From Leisingera sp. M658 (GTDB lineage Bacteria; Pseudomonadota; Alphaproteobacteria; Rhodobacterales; Rhodobacteraceae), in contig NZ_CP083546.1 in assembly GCF_025144145.1 (NCBI RefSeq), positions 3,488,501 to 3,552,500 on the forward strand: 64,000 nt of DNA, in the 5' to 3' direction. This document shows positions 8,568 to 17,719 of the stretch, in pieces (position 1 is the stretch's first letter; every line of letters starts with the position of its first letter). Below the pieces are notes generated by a model. That model was not told the DNA's origin. It did no database searches and saw only the letters and a program-made list of their open reading frames with translations. The position numbers were made by a program, and so were the translations under genes.

Positions 8568-9764
8568 TCACCCGGCCAGCGCCGCAGCGATCCGCGCAGC
8601 CAGTTTGCGGGCGACGTCATCCTTACCCATGCGCGGCCACTCCTCGGCGCCGTCATCAGAGATCAGGACCACTGCGTTTTCGCTGCCGCCCATGATGCCG
8701 GTTGCGGGAGAGACATCATTTGCAACGATCCAGTCGCAGCCCTTGCGCTTGCGCTTGGCGGTGGCGTTTTCCACCACGTCGTTGGTCTCGGCGGCAAAGC
8801 CAACCACCAGTTTGGGACGGCCCTTTGCCATCCGTGCAACTGTTTTCAGAATGTCGGGGTTTTCTGCAAATTCCAGCACCGGCAGCCCGTCCTTGGACTT
8901 CTTCAACTTGCGGTCCGAGGCGCTGGCGACCCGCCAGTCCGCCACCGCCGCGGCAAAGACCCCGGCATCAACAGGCAGTGCCGCTTGCACAGCCGCCTCC
9001 ATTTCGCGCGCAGTTTCCACCGGCACAATCTGCACGCCCTCAGGCGGGCGCACCGCTGCCGGGCCCGTGATAAACACCACTTCCGCGCCAGATTCGCGCA
9101 GAGCACGGGCCACCGCTGCCCCTTGCGCCCCGGAGGAGCGGTTGGCGATATAGCGCACCGGATCAATCGGCTCATGCGTCGGGCCAGAGGTCACCAGGAT
9201 GCGTCTGCCCTTTAAAGGTCCATCCGCAAGCCGGGCGGTGATGGCAGTCAGAACCTCATCCGGTTCCGCCATCCGGCCCGGCCCGAATTCGCCGCAGGCC
9301 ATGCTGCCCTCATTGGGGCCAACGAAGGAGACGCCGTCCGCTTTCAGGGTTTCGAGATTGCGCTGTGTCGCCGGATGCTCCCACATCCGCACATTCATCG
9401 CAGGTGCCAGCATCACCGGGGTGTCAGTGGCCAGCAGCAGGGTCGAGGCAAGATCATTGGCGTGGCCCTGCGCCATCTTGGCCATCAGATCTGCCGTGGC
9501 CGGCGCCACCACCAGAAGGTCGGCGCTGCGCGACAGCTGGATATGACCCATCTCGGCCTCGGACGTCAGATCGAACAGCTCCTGGTGCACGGGGGTTCCG
9601 GCGAGTGCCGAGACCGACAGGGGCGTTACAAATTCCGCGCCGGACCTGGTCAGAACCGGGGTCACCCGCGCGCCTTTGTCCTGCAAGCGGCGGATCAGCT
9701 CCAGCGACTTATAGGCCGCGATGCCGCCGCTGATTATCAGGAGAATATGTCTGCCAGCCAGCAT
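8568..9764 (-). CDS. coaBC: Bifunctional phosphopantothenoylcysteine decarboxylase / phosphopantothenate-cysteine ligase
   Basis: Catalyses two consecutive steps of coenzyme A synthesis: ligation of cysteine to 4'-phosphopantothenate, then FMN-dependent decarboxylation to 4'-phosphopantetheine. The 398-residue protein has an N-terminal CoaC flavoprotein domain with SGGIAAYK (12-19), catalytic His74, PAMN (121-124) and the Cys157 flap. The C-terminal CoaB domain starts near 188 with TSGPTHEPIDPVRYI and the KLKK nucleotide site near its end. It heads the coaBC-dut-moeB run. The 219-bp gap upstream contains a GC-rich repeat. Confidence 0.96.
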   Translation of the reverse strand: MLAGRHILLIISGGIAAYKSLELIRRLQDKGARVTPVLTRSGAEFVTPLSVSALAGTPVHQELFDLTSEAEMGHIQLSRSADLLVVAPATADLMAKMAQGHANDLASTLLLATDTPVMLAPAMNVRMWEHPATQRNLETLKADGVSFVGPNEGSMACGEFGPGRMAEPDEVLTAITARLADGPLKGRRILVTSGPTHEPIDPVRYIANRSSGAQGAAVARALRESGAEVVFITGPAAVRPPEGVQIVPVETAREMEAAVQAALPVDAGVFAAAVADWRVASASDRKLKKSKDGLPVLEFAENPDILKTVARMAKGRPKLVVGFAAETNDVVENATAKRKRKGCDWIVANDVSPATGIMGGSENAVVLISDDGAEEWPRMGKDDVARKLAARIAAALAG

Positions 9765-9860
9765 TTGTCCGCCCTTGTCCCGTTTCCCGCGACCTTACTG
9801 CGCTGCGGCGAAAGTGTGAAACGGTTTTCCCAGCGGGAGGCGGCCTAAGCCAAAGCAAAG

Positions 9861-9942
9861 GCTCCCGCCCCCGCGCGGCACGGGCCTGCGGGCCCCGCCC
9901 CTGGCGGTGTTGGGCCGGGCGCCGTGCTGCGCACGGCGCGGT
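9861..9942 (-). repeat. GC-rich dispersed palindromic repeat, copy A
   Basis: Read on the minus strand it contains a CGCGCCGTGCGCAGCACGGCG hairpin region, the exact core CCCGGCCCAAC, about 40 variable nucleotides that can fold, and the exact tail GGCGGGAGC. It lies after the ChaN gene and before coaBC. Copies B and C are at 24331-24404 and 58941-59014. Confidence 0.75.
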
Positions 9943-9983
9943 ACCGTTTCCAATCAGACCGGCCCTTAACTGAAGGGCAACGC

Positions 9984-10820
9984 TCAGCCGCCATTTTGGA
10001 AGGCTAGGCAGGGATCCGGGCGGCTGACAGCAGCGGCGTTCAGCACCAGATCGAAGACCCCATTGATCCCGCCCCCCTCGGACTGGCCCAGGCTGCGGAT
10101 CTGCACCCCCGGACGGGCCTTGGTCAAGTAGACAGCCAGCCCGCGGTCGGTGCGGGCATGGCCATTGCCGGTGATCACGGCCACGGGACCGCCAGTTTCC
10201 GCAAGCGCGGTATCCGCGGCCTCTGCCAGGGCGGCGTCCCGCAGACGCTGGAAGTCCACCAGGACAGGCAGCATCTCAACCGGCATCGCATTACAGTGAT
10301 TCGCCTGCTGATCCGCCTCGCGCGCGGCCTGCTCTGCCTCCGGCAACGGCTGATCAAGACCAAAACGGGCCGCGTCTTCAGCCCCGAAATAGGCCGACAC
10401 GCCGATTTCCAAAGCCTTTGCAGCCTTTGCCCGCGGCACCTGTGCGCCATACTGGCGGGCATTGGCAGCAGCTGCGAACACCGGTGCGTAAAGGCTGAAG
10501 TCCGGCCAGCCGGAATTCAGCCAATCCAGTTGCCGGGCCGTCAGTTGTGCATTCGCCAGCGTTTCAGGATCCAGTACGGCTGCCTGCTCTGGAGTGATCA
10601 TCTCCCAGACCACCGCCTTGGGCTGCAGCTTAGCCAGCAGAATTGCCTGCTGCTGGTGATGCACTGGATTGTCATGCACCTCGCCGAGAACCACTACGTC
10701 GGCGCCGCTCAGCAATCGGGCTGCCGCGTACACCGCATCCGCCCGGGCGCCGGACAGGCTAAGCGCCGCCAGACAGGCGGCGCTTAGCATTACTTTCAGG
10801 AAGTTGATCTGCTTTCTCAT
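9984..10820 (-). CDS. ChaN-like haem-binding family lipoprotein/secreted protein
   Basis: Member of the ChaN (DUF399) family, whose best-studied member is an iron-regulated haem-binding lipoprotein. The 278-residue product has a signal peptide (about 1-27, ending SGARA). The family signature VVVLGEVHDNPVHHQQQ begins at about residue 42, followed by VVWEMITPEQAAVL and a C-terminal GNGHARTDRG block. The mature region keeps the family histidines, but I see no lipobox cysteine at the cleavage site, so outer-membrane anchoring is doubtful. Its ATG overlaps the rpoH stop (ATGA), coupling the two. Co-transcription with a stress sigma factor is unexplained. Confidence 0.82.
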   Translation of the reverse strand: MRKQINFLKVMLSAACLAALSLSGARADAVYAAARLLSGADVVVLGEVHDNPVHHQQQAILLAKLQPKAVVWEMITPEQAAVLDPETLANAQLTARQLDWLNSGWPDFSLYAPVFAAAANARQYGAQVPRAKAAKALEIGVSAYFGAEDAARFGLDQPLPEAEQAAREADQQANHCNAMPVEMLPVLVDFQRLRDAALAEAADTALAETGGPVAVITGNGHARTDRGLAVYLTKARPGVQIRSLGQSEGGGINGVFDLVLNAAAVSRPDPCLAFQNGG

Positions 10821-11695
10821 GAAAGCAGTCTGTGCACCTCGCGCGACTGGCCTTCAAGGCATTTACGCATTTTCTGGAACGCCCCGGCCTCCAGCTGCCG
10901 GACCCGTTCCTTGGACAGCCCCAGTTCGGTGCCCAGGCTTTCCAGAGTACGCGGGCGTTCGCGCAGCTTGCGTTCCGTGATGATAAAGCGTTCACGGTCA
11001 TTCAGCGCCTGCAGCGCCCCCACCAGCCATTTGCGCAGCTGGCGGCGGTCGTGCCGTTCTTGAACCAGCTCATCCGCCTGTGACGTGTCATCTTCCAGAG
11101 CGTCGATCCATTCGCGGCCCTCTTCATCGGTGGACTGCACCGCGTTGAGCGAAAAGTCGGCACCGGACAGGCGCCCCTCCATCATCTCAACATCGCGCAG
11201 CGGCACCCCGATTTCAGTCGCAATCTTCTGATGCAGCTGATGCCGGTCCAACCGCGCGCCGGACGCACGCGCCTCGCGCTCCAGTTGTGCCTGCACCCGG
11301 CGCATGTTGAAAAACAGCGATTTCTGCGACGAGGTGGAGCCAGTGCGCACCATTGACCAGTTGCGCATGACGTAGTCCTGGATCGACGCCTTGATCCACC
11401 AGACCGCATAAGTCGAGAAGCGCACCCCCCGGTCCGGATCGAATTTGTCGGCGGCCTTCATAAGGCCCAGCCCGGCCTCCTGTATCAGATCGTTCATCGG
11501 CGCCCCGTACCGCTTGAACTTGGACGCCATGGAAATCGCCAGACGCATATAGGCATTGATGAGCCGGTGCAGCGACTTCACATCGCGGTCATCGCGCCAC
11601 GCGTAGGCCAGACGCCGTTCGGTTTCGGCGTCCAAAAGTTCTGCCTTCATTGCCTGCCGCGGCAATGGGTTTTCGATTGTGGAATCTAGTGCCAT
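10817..11695 (-). CDS. rpoH: RpoH-family alternative sigma factor (RpoH-II type)
   Basis: Sigma-32-family factor directing RNA polymerase to heat- and oxidative-stress promoters. The 292-residue protein has region 2 with YMRLAISMASKFKRYG and DLIQEAGLGLMKA, the RpoH box QKSLFFNMRR (124-133) that identifies the family, and a region 4 helix-turn-helix LGLSKERVRQLE near 258-269. Rhodobacteraceae usually carry two rpoH genes. The divergent sequence and the downstream chaN suggest the RpoH-II paralogue, which in Rhodobacter sphaeroides serves the singlet-oxygen response. That assignment is inference. A GGGGGGAA ribosome site lies 5 nt before the ATG. No convincing RpoE-type promoter was found in the leader. 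Confidence 0.92.
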   Translation of the reverse strand: MALDSTIENPLPRQAMKAELLDAETERRLAYAWRDDRDVKSLHRLINAYMRLAISMASKFKRYGAPMNDLIQEAGLGLMKAADKFDPDRGVRFSTYAVWWIKASIQDYVMRNWSMVRTGSTSSQKSLFFNMRRVQAQLEREARASGARLDRHQLHQKIATEIGVPLRDVEMMEGRLSGADFSLNAVQSTDEEGREWIDALEDDTSQADELVQERHDRRQLRKWLVGALQALNDRERFIITERKLRERPRTLESLGTELGLSKERVRQLEAGAFQKMRKCLEGQSREVHRLLS

Positions 11696-11976
11696 TTTAT
11701 TTCCCCCCGGAAACTAATTAACAAACTACCGACGCCTGGGGACGCGCATGGAACAAAGTTGAGCCCGGGTCTTCTGCAGGCCGGCAGTATCAGTGCACTG
11801 GATACGACTCTTGGCACATCCACGGGCCAAAAATGGAAAAGCAAAATGGTTTTTTGGCCCCTGTGCAGACTTTCCCGGCCTTAATAAGTGGAACCCCGGG
11901 ATACTGCGGTCTCTTGTCTTAACCGGGCCCTGCGTTTACCCACAGGAACGGCTTCGTTCTTACAGGTTAGCAAAAA

Positions 11977-12495
11977 ATGCCTGCAAATGTAACTTTTATT
12001 CTGGGCGGGGCGGCCTCTGGAAAGTCGGCCTTTGCCGAACAGCTCTGCATAAACACCGAAAAAGACAGGGTTTACTGGGCAACTGCACAAATTTTTGACA
12101 GTGAAATGCGCGAAAAAGTGTCCCGCCACCTCGAACAAAGAGGGCAGGGCTGGACCACTGTTGAGGAACCAGAAACAGCCAGCCGGGTTCTGGATGCGCT
12201 GACTGCCGGGCAAATCTGCCTGATGGACTGTGCAACCATGTGGCTGACCAACCATCTGCTGGCCGGGCATGATTTGGCGTTTGCACAAGAGGACCTGCTG
12301 GCCGCAATCGGCCGCTGCCGCGCGGATCTGGTGATCGTCTCCAACGAAACCGGTCTTGGCATCGTGCCTGAGAACAAGCTGGCCCGCCGCTTCCGCGAAG
12401 CGCAGGGACGGCTTAATATCGCACTGGCAGCGCGTGCAGAGACTGTTGTGCAAGTGACCGCCGGGCTGCCGCTGGTCCTGAAGGGGGCGTTATGA
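11977..12495 (+). CDS. cobU: Adenosylcobinamide kinase / adenosylcobinamide-phosphate guanylyltransferase
   Basis: Phosphorylates adenosylcobinamide and transfers GMP to give AdoCbi-GDP in assembly of the cobalamin nucleotide loop (CobP in the aerobic nomenclature). The 172-residue protein has the P-loop GGAASGKS (10-17), and His51 in the EMREKVSRHLEQRG region is the likely guanylylated residue. The ATG of the next gene overlaps its stop. No cobalamin riboswitch is visible in the 281-bp leader. Confidence 0.92.
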   Translation: MPANVTFILGGAASGKSAFAEQLCINTEKDRVYWATAQIFDSEMREKVSRHLEQRGQGWTTVEEPETASRVLDALTAGQICLMDCATMWLTNHLLAGHDLAFAQEDLLAAIGRCRADLVIVSNETGLGIVPENKLARRFREAQGRLNIALAARAETVVQVTAGLPLVLKGAL

Positions 12496-13073
12496 CAAGC
12501 CGGCTGTTCCTGGTGCGGCACGGGCCGACACACGCAAAATGCATGGTGGGCTGGTCAGATCTGCCCGCTGACCTGTCTGACACCGCCGCGCTGAAACGCC
12601 TGTCCGATTACCTGCCTGCGGACGCGCTGATCGTGTCGTCCGACCTGTTGCGCGCAGTGGAGACCGCCAGCGCGATCCAAGGCAGCCGTCAGCGCCTGCC
12701 GCATATCGAAGCGCTGCGCGAGATCCATTTCGGCGCCTGGGAGCTAAGAACCTGGGCCGAGGTGGACGCCGAGGACCCGGAGCGGATCCGGGCCTATTGG
12801 GAGACGCCGGGTGATGTAACACCGCCGGGCGGCGAGAGCTGGAATGAGGTCCGCAACCGGGTGAACGCGGCAATTGACGGGCTGATCACCGCGAATCAGG
12901 GCTGCGACTTGATCGTCGTGGGACATTTCGGCCAAATCCTGACCCAGATACAGCGGGCGGCATTACTGACATCAGAAGAGGCTTTCAGCCACCGGATCGA
13001 CAACCTGTCGGTAAGTGAAATCGTTCTGGGACCTGAGGGCTGGCAGACAGGTGCAATCAATCACCGCCCGTGA
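12492..13073 (+). CDS. Histidine phosphatase family protein (possible alpha-ribazole phosphatase)
   Basis: Phosphoglycerate-mutase-fold phosphatase with the RHG signature at 9-11 (His10 phosphoacceptor), an Arg-rich second motif SSDLLRAVETA, the acid residue in REIHFGAWE, and the second His in VVGHFGQ. Coupling to cobU by an ATGA overlap suggests a CobC-like role, removing the 5'-phosphate from alpha-ribazole phosphate or adenosylcobalamin phosphate. The family is broad, so the substrate is inferred from context only. Length 193 residues. Confidence 0.82.
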   Translation: MTSRLFLVRHGPTHAKCMVGWSDLPADLSDTAALKRLSDYLPADALIVSSDLLRAVETASAIQGSRQRLPHIEALREIHFGAWELRTWAEVDAEDPERIRAYWETPGDVTPPGGESWNEVRNRVNAAIDGLITANQGCDLIVVGHFGQILTQIQRAALLTSEEAFSHRIDNLSVSEIVLGPEGWQTGAINHRP

Positions 13074-13131
13074 TGAACCCTATCATAAACATTCCATTTC
13101 TAAACTGAATGCAGCGCGCTAGCCTTTGCGC

Positions 13132-13815
13132 ATGGCTTATGAAATCTATATCGGCGACCGCATGTTCTCCAGCTGGTCATTGCGCGGCTGGCTCATGCTC
13201 GAAAAATTTTCCCTTCCCCATACGGTGCATCTGGTGGGGCTGTACTCAGGAACCATGGCGCAAGAGATGGCGCATCTGGCCCCGGCACGGCTGGTGCCCG
13301 CGCTGCGCACGCCTGAGGGCACGGTTGTTGGCGAAAGCCTGGCGATAGCCGAGACGCTGGCCGAACAGAACCCGGACGCCGGGCTTTGGCCCGCGGACCC
13401 GGCACAGCGTGCCGCTGCGCGCTGGCTGGCGGCAGAAATGGTTGCGGGCTTTAGCGCGCTGCGCAGTGAATGCCCGATGCAGCTGGCACATATCTACGAA
13501 GGGTTTGAGACCTCTGGCGCGGTTAAGGCGGATCTGGACCGGATCGAAACGCTGTTTGCCCATGCGCGCCAGGTGTCCGGCCAGGCAGCGGGCTGTCTGT
13601 TCGCAGAGTATTCGCTGGCGGATGCGTTCTATACCCCGGTTGCCGCACGCATCATCGGTTACGGACTGCCGGTTTCTGCCGCCACGCGCGCCTATTGCAA
13701 GCTGCTGCTGTCCGACCCGGCAGTACTGCGCTGGCAAGAGCAGGCGCATGAGGTCAGCTATGACCCGGAACCCTATGCGCGGGATCTGCCGCGGCGGCCA
13801 TGGTCATTGGACTGA
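13132..13815 (+). CDS. Glutathione S-transferase family protein
   Basis: Cytosolic GST-fold protein of 227 residues. The N-terminal thioredoxin-like domain starts YEIYIGDRMFSSWSLRGWLM, where the SSWSLR stretch provides the glutathione-activating Ser. The cis-Pro segment RLVPALRTPEGTVVGESLAIAETL follows, then an all-helical C-terminal half. The ATG at 13132 fits the family N-terminus. An in-frame ATG two codons earlier is also possible and neither has a strong ribosome site. The substrate is unknown. Confidence 0.85.
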   Translation: MAYEIYIGDRMFSSWSLRGWLMLEKFSLPHTVHLVGLYSGTMAQEMAHLAPARLVPALRTPEGTVVGESLAIAETLAEQNPDAGLWPADPAQRAAARWLAAEMVAGFSALRSECPMQLAHIYEGFETSGAVKADLDRIETLFAHARQVSGQAAGCLFAEYSLADAFYTPVAARIIGYGLPVSAATRAYCKLLLSDPAVLRWQEQAHEVSYDPEPYARDLPRRPWSLD

Positions 13816-13929
13816 ACCGGCGGCCAGCGCGAATTCTGCGTGAATTCGCCGGGCGGCACCGCTGGCGTTAACACTTCGGAAACCACGATCACCAAGCATT
13901 TCTCCCTGAACCAGAAGGGGCGGGGAGAA

Positions 13930-15438
13930 ATGACGGCACGGTCGTACACAGTTGCCTTTCAAGGGGTTGAGGCCCGGCTGGTCGAGGTGCAATGCGCAGT
14001 TGCCCCCGGCCTGCCAGCGTTCTCGGTGGTCGGATTGCCGGACAAAGCCGTCTCCGAGGCCCGCGAGCGGGTGCGGGCGGCCTTTGCTTCGATGTCGATC
14101 GCCCTGCCCTCCCGCCGGATCACCATAAACCTGTCACCCGCAGATCTGCCTAAGGAAGGCAGTCATTTCGACCTGCCGATTGCGCTGGCCCTGCTGGCGG
14201 CAATCGGCATCATCCCAGCGGAAAAGGCCGAGGAAACCATAGCCCTGGGCGAGTTGTCGCTGGACGGCCAGCTGATGCCTGTCGCGGGCGCCCTGCCCGC
14301 AGCCGTCACCGCAGCAGAAGAAGGGCGCATGCTGCTCTGCCCGGAACTGTCCGGACCCGAGGCCGCCTGGGTCGATGCGGCACAGGTCATCGGTGCGGCC
14401 ACACTGACCGAGGTGGTCCAGCATTTCACCGGCCAACGGCGAATTGAGCCATCCATGCCCGGTGAAGCCCTCAGCGGGCTTGGCGGCAAGGACCTGCGCG
14501 ACGTCAAAGGCCAGGAACAGGCCAAACGCGCGCTGGAGATTGCTGCCGCCGGACGCCACCACATGCTGCTGATCGGCCCGCCCGGATCCGGCAAATCGAT
14601 GCTGGCGGCACGGCTGCCCTCGATCCTGCCGCCGCTGTCACCGGCTGAGGCGTTGGAAACCTCGATGATCCATTCCTTATGCGGGCTGATTGATGCGGGC
14701 GGCATCAGCCGCGCCCGCCCTTTCCGCGAACCGCATCACACTGCCTCCATGGCGGCAATTGCCGGTGGCGGGCGGCGGGCGCAGCCGGGGGAAATCAGCC
14801 TGGCGCACAATGGCGTGCTGTTTCTGGATGAACTGCCGGAGTTCGGCCGCCCGGTGCTGGAAACCCTGCGCCAGCCGCTTGAATCCGGAGAGGTGATGGT
14901 GGCGCGCGCCAATGCCCATGTGAAGTACCCCAGCCGTTTTATGCTGATCGCTGCGGCCAACCCCTGCAAATGCGGATATCTGGCTGATGCCAACCGCGCC
15001 TGTTCGCGGGCACCATTGTGCGGTGCGGATTATCTGGGGCGCATTTCAGGGCCGCTGCTGGACCGGTTCGACCTGCATCTGGACGTGCCGCCGGTGGATG
15101 TGTCCGACCTGGAGCTGCCGCCCTGCGCCGAAGGCTCGGCACAGGTGGCGCAAAGGGTCGCGGTCGCCCGGGAAACGCAGACAGAACGGTTCCGCGGCCA
15201 TCCCGGCCTGCGCCAGAACGCGGATGCCGAAGGCACTGTGCTGGAAGATATTGCCGCGCCGGATGCCGAAAGCCGTGATCTTTTGCTGCGGGCCGCCGAA
15301 CGGTTTGGCCTCAGCGCCCGCGGCTACCACCGGATTCTGCGCGTTGCCCGCACCATTGCCGATCTGGCCTGCGAAGACCGGGTGCAACGCCGGCATTTCG
15401 CCGAAGCGCTGAGCTTCAGGCTGCCCTCAGCCCGCTGA
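13930..15438 (+). CDS. comM: YifB/ComM family Mg-chelatase-like AAA+ ATPase
   Basis: Member of the YifB/ComM family. ComM is a hexameric branch-migration helicase in natural transformation, and the family is also common in non-competent bacteria. The 502-residue protein has an N-terminal Lon-like (S16-fold) domain (1-165), Walker A GPPGSGKS (216-223), Walker B VLFLDELPE (296-304), a zinc-like Cys cluster CKCGY...CSRAPLC and the C-terminal MgChlI helical domain. I place the start 90 bases inside the longer open frame, directly after a GGGGAGAA site. Its last 12 bases overlap the convergent hydrolase gene. Confidence 0.9.
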   Translation: MTARSYTVAFQGVEARLVEVQCAVAPGLPAFSVVGLPDKAVSEARERVRAAFASMSIALPSRRITINLSPADLPKEGSHFDLPIALALLAAIGIIPAEKAEETIALGELSLDGQLMPVAGALPAAVTAAEEGRMLLCPELSGPEAAWVDAAQVIGAATLTEVVQHFTGQRRIEPSMPGEALSGLGGKDLRDVKGQEQAKRALEIAAAGRHHMLLIGPPGSGKSMLAARLPSILPPLSPAEALETSMIHSLCGLIDAGGISRARPFREPHHTASMAAIAGGGRRAQPGEISLAHNGVLFLDELPEFGRPVLETLRQPLESGEVMVARANAHVKYPSRFMLIAAANPCKCGYLADANRACSRAPLCGADYLGRISGPLLDRFDLHLDVPPVDVSDLELPPCAEGSAQVAQRVAVARETQTERFRGHPGLRQNADAEGTVLEDIAAPDAESRDLLLRAAERFGLSARGYHRILRVARTIADLACEDRVQRRHFAEALSFRLPSAR

Positions 15439-16335
15439 GCCGCCGTCGAAGGCGGATATGGCGAAGGCCGCAGCTTCGTCCAGTGCTGCCTGACCCTCGG
15501 GCAGCTGACCCGCCATAAATTGCCAGACATGCGGCACATCGCGCCACAGGCTGAGCCGCACAGCGCCGCCTGCCTGCTCCAGACGCTGCACCATACGCTG
15601 CGCATCTGACAGCAACACCTCGGTATCCCCGGCCTGTATCAGCACCGGCGGCGGGTTTGGGAAGTCAGCGAACAACGGAGAGGCGCGGGCATCCGCAGGG
15701 TCTGCACCCGCGAGATACTGATCAACGGCTTCCTTCATCCGCCCTGCCGGGATGATCACATCCCTGAATCGATTGACCTCAATACTTGCCCCGCTCAGCG
15801 TCAGATCGCACCAGGGGGAAAAGGCCACAAGGCCGGCGGGGCGTTCCCCCTCCCCCAGCAGCGCGGCGAGCAAGGCCAACGCCAGCCCGCCGCCGGCACT
15901 GTCGCCTGCCAGCAGGATATCGCCAGCCTCATAGCCCGTGCTTCGCAGGTATTGCCAGGCTGCCAGCGCATCTTCAAACGCCGCCGGGAAAGGCGCATCC
16001 TGCAGCAGCCGGTAACCGGGCACCGCAATTTCCATCCCGGCAGCCAGGGACAGACGCGACAGCATCCCCTGATAGGCACGGGCACTGCCTGCCAGATAGG
16101 CGCCGCCATGCAGGAACAGAATGATCTGCTTGCGGCGCGTCCGGCCCACTGAAATCAGGTTCAGCGGCACCGGCGCGGGCCGCGGCAGCAGCCGGGTAAA
16201 GGGCAGCGCCGGATACAGACGCGGCGCCATGATCTCAAACACCTGCCGCGCCAGCTCCGGGCTGCTGGTATGCTGCAGCACCGGCTTCATGCCATAGCGC
16301 ATCCACGCGTTCAGGGCCCGGCGCTGCCAGCTCAT
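15427..16335 (-). CDS. Alpha/beta hydrolase, hormone-sensitive lipase type
   Basis: Esterase-like protein of 302 residues. It has the oxyanion-hole motif HGGAY (76-80), nucleophile elbow GDSAGG (144-149, Ser146), an acid residue around LIQAGDTEVL, and the His of DVPHVWQ. There is no signal peptide. The ATG overlaps the gshB stop in TGATG, so it is the last gene of the rsmI-yraN-gshB block. Substrate not predictable. Confidence 0.85.
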   Translation of the reverse strand: MSWQRRALNAWMRYGMKPVLQHTSSPELARQVFEIMAPRLYPALPFTRLLPRPAPVPLNLISVGRTRRKQIILFLHGGAYLAGSARAYQGMLSRLSLAAGMEIAVPGYRLLQDAPFPAAFEDALAAWQYLRSTGYEAGDILLAGDSAGGGLALALLAALLGEGERPAGLVAFSPWCDLTLSGASIEVNRFRDVIIPAGRMKEAVDQYLAGADPADARASPLFADFPNPPPVLIQAGDTEVLLSDAQRMVQRLEQAGGAVRLSLWRDVPHVWQFMAGQLPEGQAALDEAAAFAISAFDGGSAG

Positions 16336-17270
16336 CAGCTGATCTTGGCTTCGATCGCCTGCCAGACCTTTTCCGCGATGTTCACGCCGTCAAAGCGCTC
16401 CAGCTCCTGAATACCGGTCGGTGAGGTCACGTTGATTTCGGTCAGGTAGTCGCCGATCACGTCGATGCCGACAAAGACCTGCCCCTTTTCGCGCAGCAGC
16501 GGGCCGATGGCGGCGCAGATCTCCAGATCACGCTCGCTCAGCCCGATTTTCTCGGGGCGGCCGCCCACATGCATGTTCGAGCGGGTCTCGCCCGCTGCAG
16601 GAACACGGTTGATGGCCCCCACCGGTTCGCCGTCGACCAGAATCACCCGCTTGTCACCATTGCTGACGTCGGGCAGGAACTTCTGAACGATCAGCGGCTC
16701 GCGGCTGAAGCCGGTGAACAGCTCATGCAGCGAAGTCAAGTTGCGGTCATTGGCATCCAGCCGGAACACGCCGGCACCGCCGTTGCCATAGAGCGGTTTC
16801 AGGATCACATCGCCATGCTTTTCCTTGAACGCCTTGATGGTCTGCAGATCGCGGGCGATCGTGGTCGGCGGCGTCAGCTCCGGGAAATTCAGCACCAGCA
16901 GCTTTTCCGGATAGTTGCGCACCCAGAACGGATCATTCACCACCAGCGCCTGGCCCTTCAGCATGTCCAGCAAGTGGGTCGAGGTGATGTAATGCATGTC
17001 AAACGGCGGGTCCTGGCGCAGCCAGATCACATCAAACTCCGCCAGATCCGCCTCGCGCTCCGGGCCAAGCACCGCCGGAGCATCTGCCACCCGCTGCACG
17101 GTCATGTCATGGCCACGAGCGGTGATGCGGCCCTCCTGATAGGCCAGCTGGTCGGGGGCGTAGTAGAACAGATCGTGCCCGCGCGCCTGTGCCTCTTCGG
17201 CCAGGCGGAAGCTGCTGTCCGCGTTGATGTCCACGCCCATGACCGGGTCCATCTGAAAGGCGATTTTCAT
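16335..17270 (-). CDS. gshB: Glutathione synthetase
   Basis: ATP-grasp enzyme that joins gamma-glutamylcysteine and glycine. The 311-residue length and sequence fit the proteobacterial family: MKIAFQMDPVMGVDINADSS N-terminus, the loop DVILKPLYGNGGAGVFRL, KFLPDV, and the C-terminal metal and substrate segment VGIDVIGDYLTEINVTSPTG. The open frame extends 13 codons upstream, but the ATG at 17270 follows AAGGGA and begins with the conserved N-terminus. Confidence 0.96.
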   Translation of the reverse strand: MKIAFQMDPVMGVDINADSSFRLAEEAQARGHDLFYYAPDQLAYQEGRITARGHDMTVQRVADAPAVLGPEREADLAEFDVIWLRQDPPFDMHYITSTHLLDMLKGQALVVNDPFWVRNYPEKLLVLNFPELTPPTTIARDLQTIKAFKEKHGDVILKPLYGNGGAGVFRLDANDRNLTSLHELFTGFSREPLIVQKFLPDVSNGDKRVILVDGEPVGAINRVPAAGETRSNMHVGGRPEKIGLSERDLEICAAIGPLLREKGQVFVGIDVIGDYLTEINVTSPTGIQELERFDGVNIAEKVWQAIEAKIS

Positions 17271-17341
17271 GGCAGTATCCCTTGTAAACTGGCCAGATAC
17301 ATGGCCCACCGCGCCCCGGGGTTCAATGGGGCGGCAGCGGA

Positions 17342-17716
17342 TCAGCCCAGGCCGATGGCGTTTTCGATGATCTCAACCGCGCCGGTGCCGTCCACCAGTG
17401 CGGCGTCGAACCGGGCAGGTGTCAGCTGTCCTTGCGGCTCGTTTTCCAGATATTGCCCGGCGCTGGCATAGATGCGCTCCACTTGCCGCGGCGTAATCCG
17501 AAGGGCCGCAGCGGCACTGGTAGAGCTGTGCTTCACTTCCACAAACACCAGTTCCTCGGGGCCGCGCAGGATCAGGTCGATCTCACCGCCCGGCCCGCGC
17601 CAGCGGCGTTCCGCAACGGTGTAGCCGCGGTTTTCATAATGGCGCGCAACAATCTCTTCCGCCGCCTCTCCCGCCAGATGGGCGCGGGCACCACGATACT
17701 GTCGGATGCGGGACAC
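17342..17716 (-). CDS. yraN: YraN/UPF0102 family nuclease-fold protein
   Basis: Small protein with an endonuclease-like (PD-D/ExK) core: Glu19/Glu20 in GEAAEEIVARHY, GEIDLI (44-49) and FVEVK (58-62). Homologues sit next to rsmI in many proteobacteria, as here, but no biochemical role is established. The start is GTG, 3 nt after the rsmI stop. Length 124 residues. Confidence 0.9.
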   Translation of the reverse strand: MSRIRQYRGARAHLAGEAAEEIVARHYENRGYTVAERRWRGPGGEIDLILRGPEELVFVEVKHSSTSAAAALRITPRQVERIYASAGQYLENEPQGQLTPARFDAALVDGTGAVEIIENAIGLG

Positions 17717-17719
17717 GGC

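Noticed and set aside
11696-11976. Cobalamin riboswitch before cobU
   Set aside because: I looked for the conserved B12-box and stems in the leader and did not find them.
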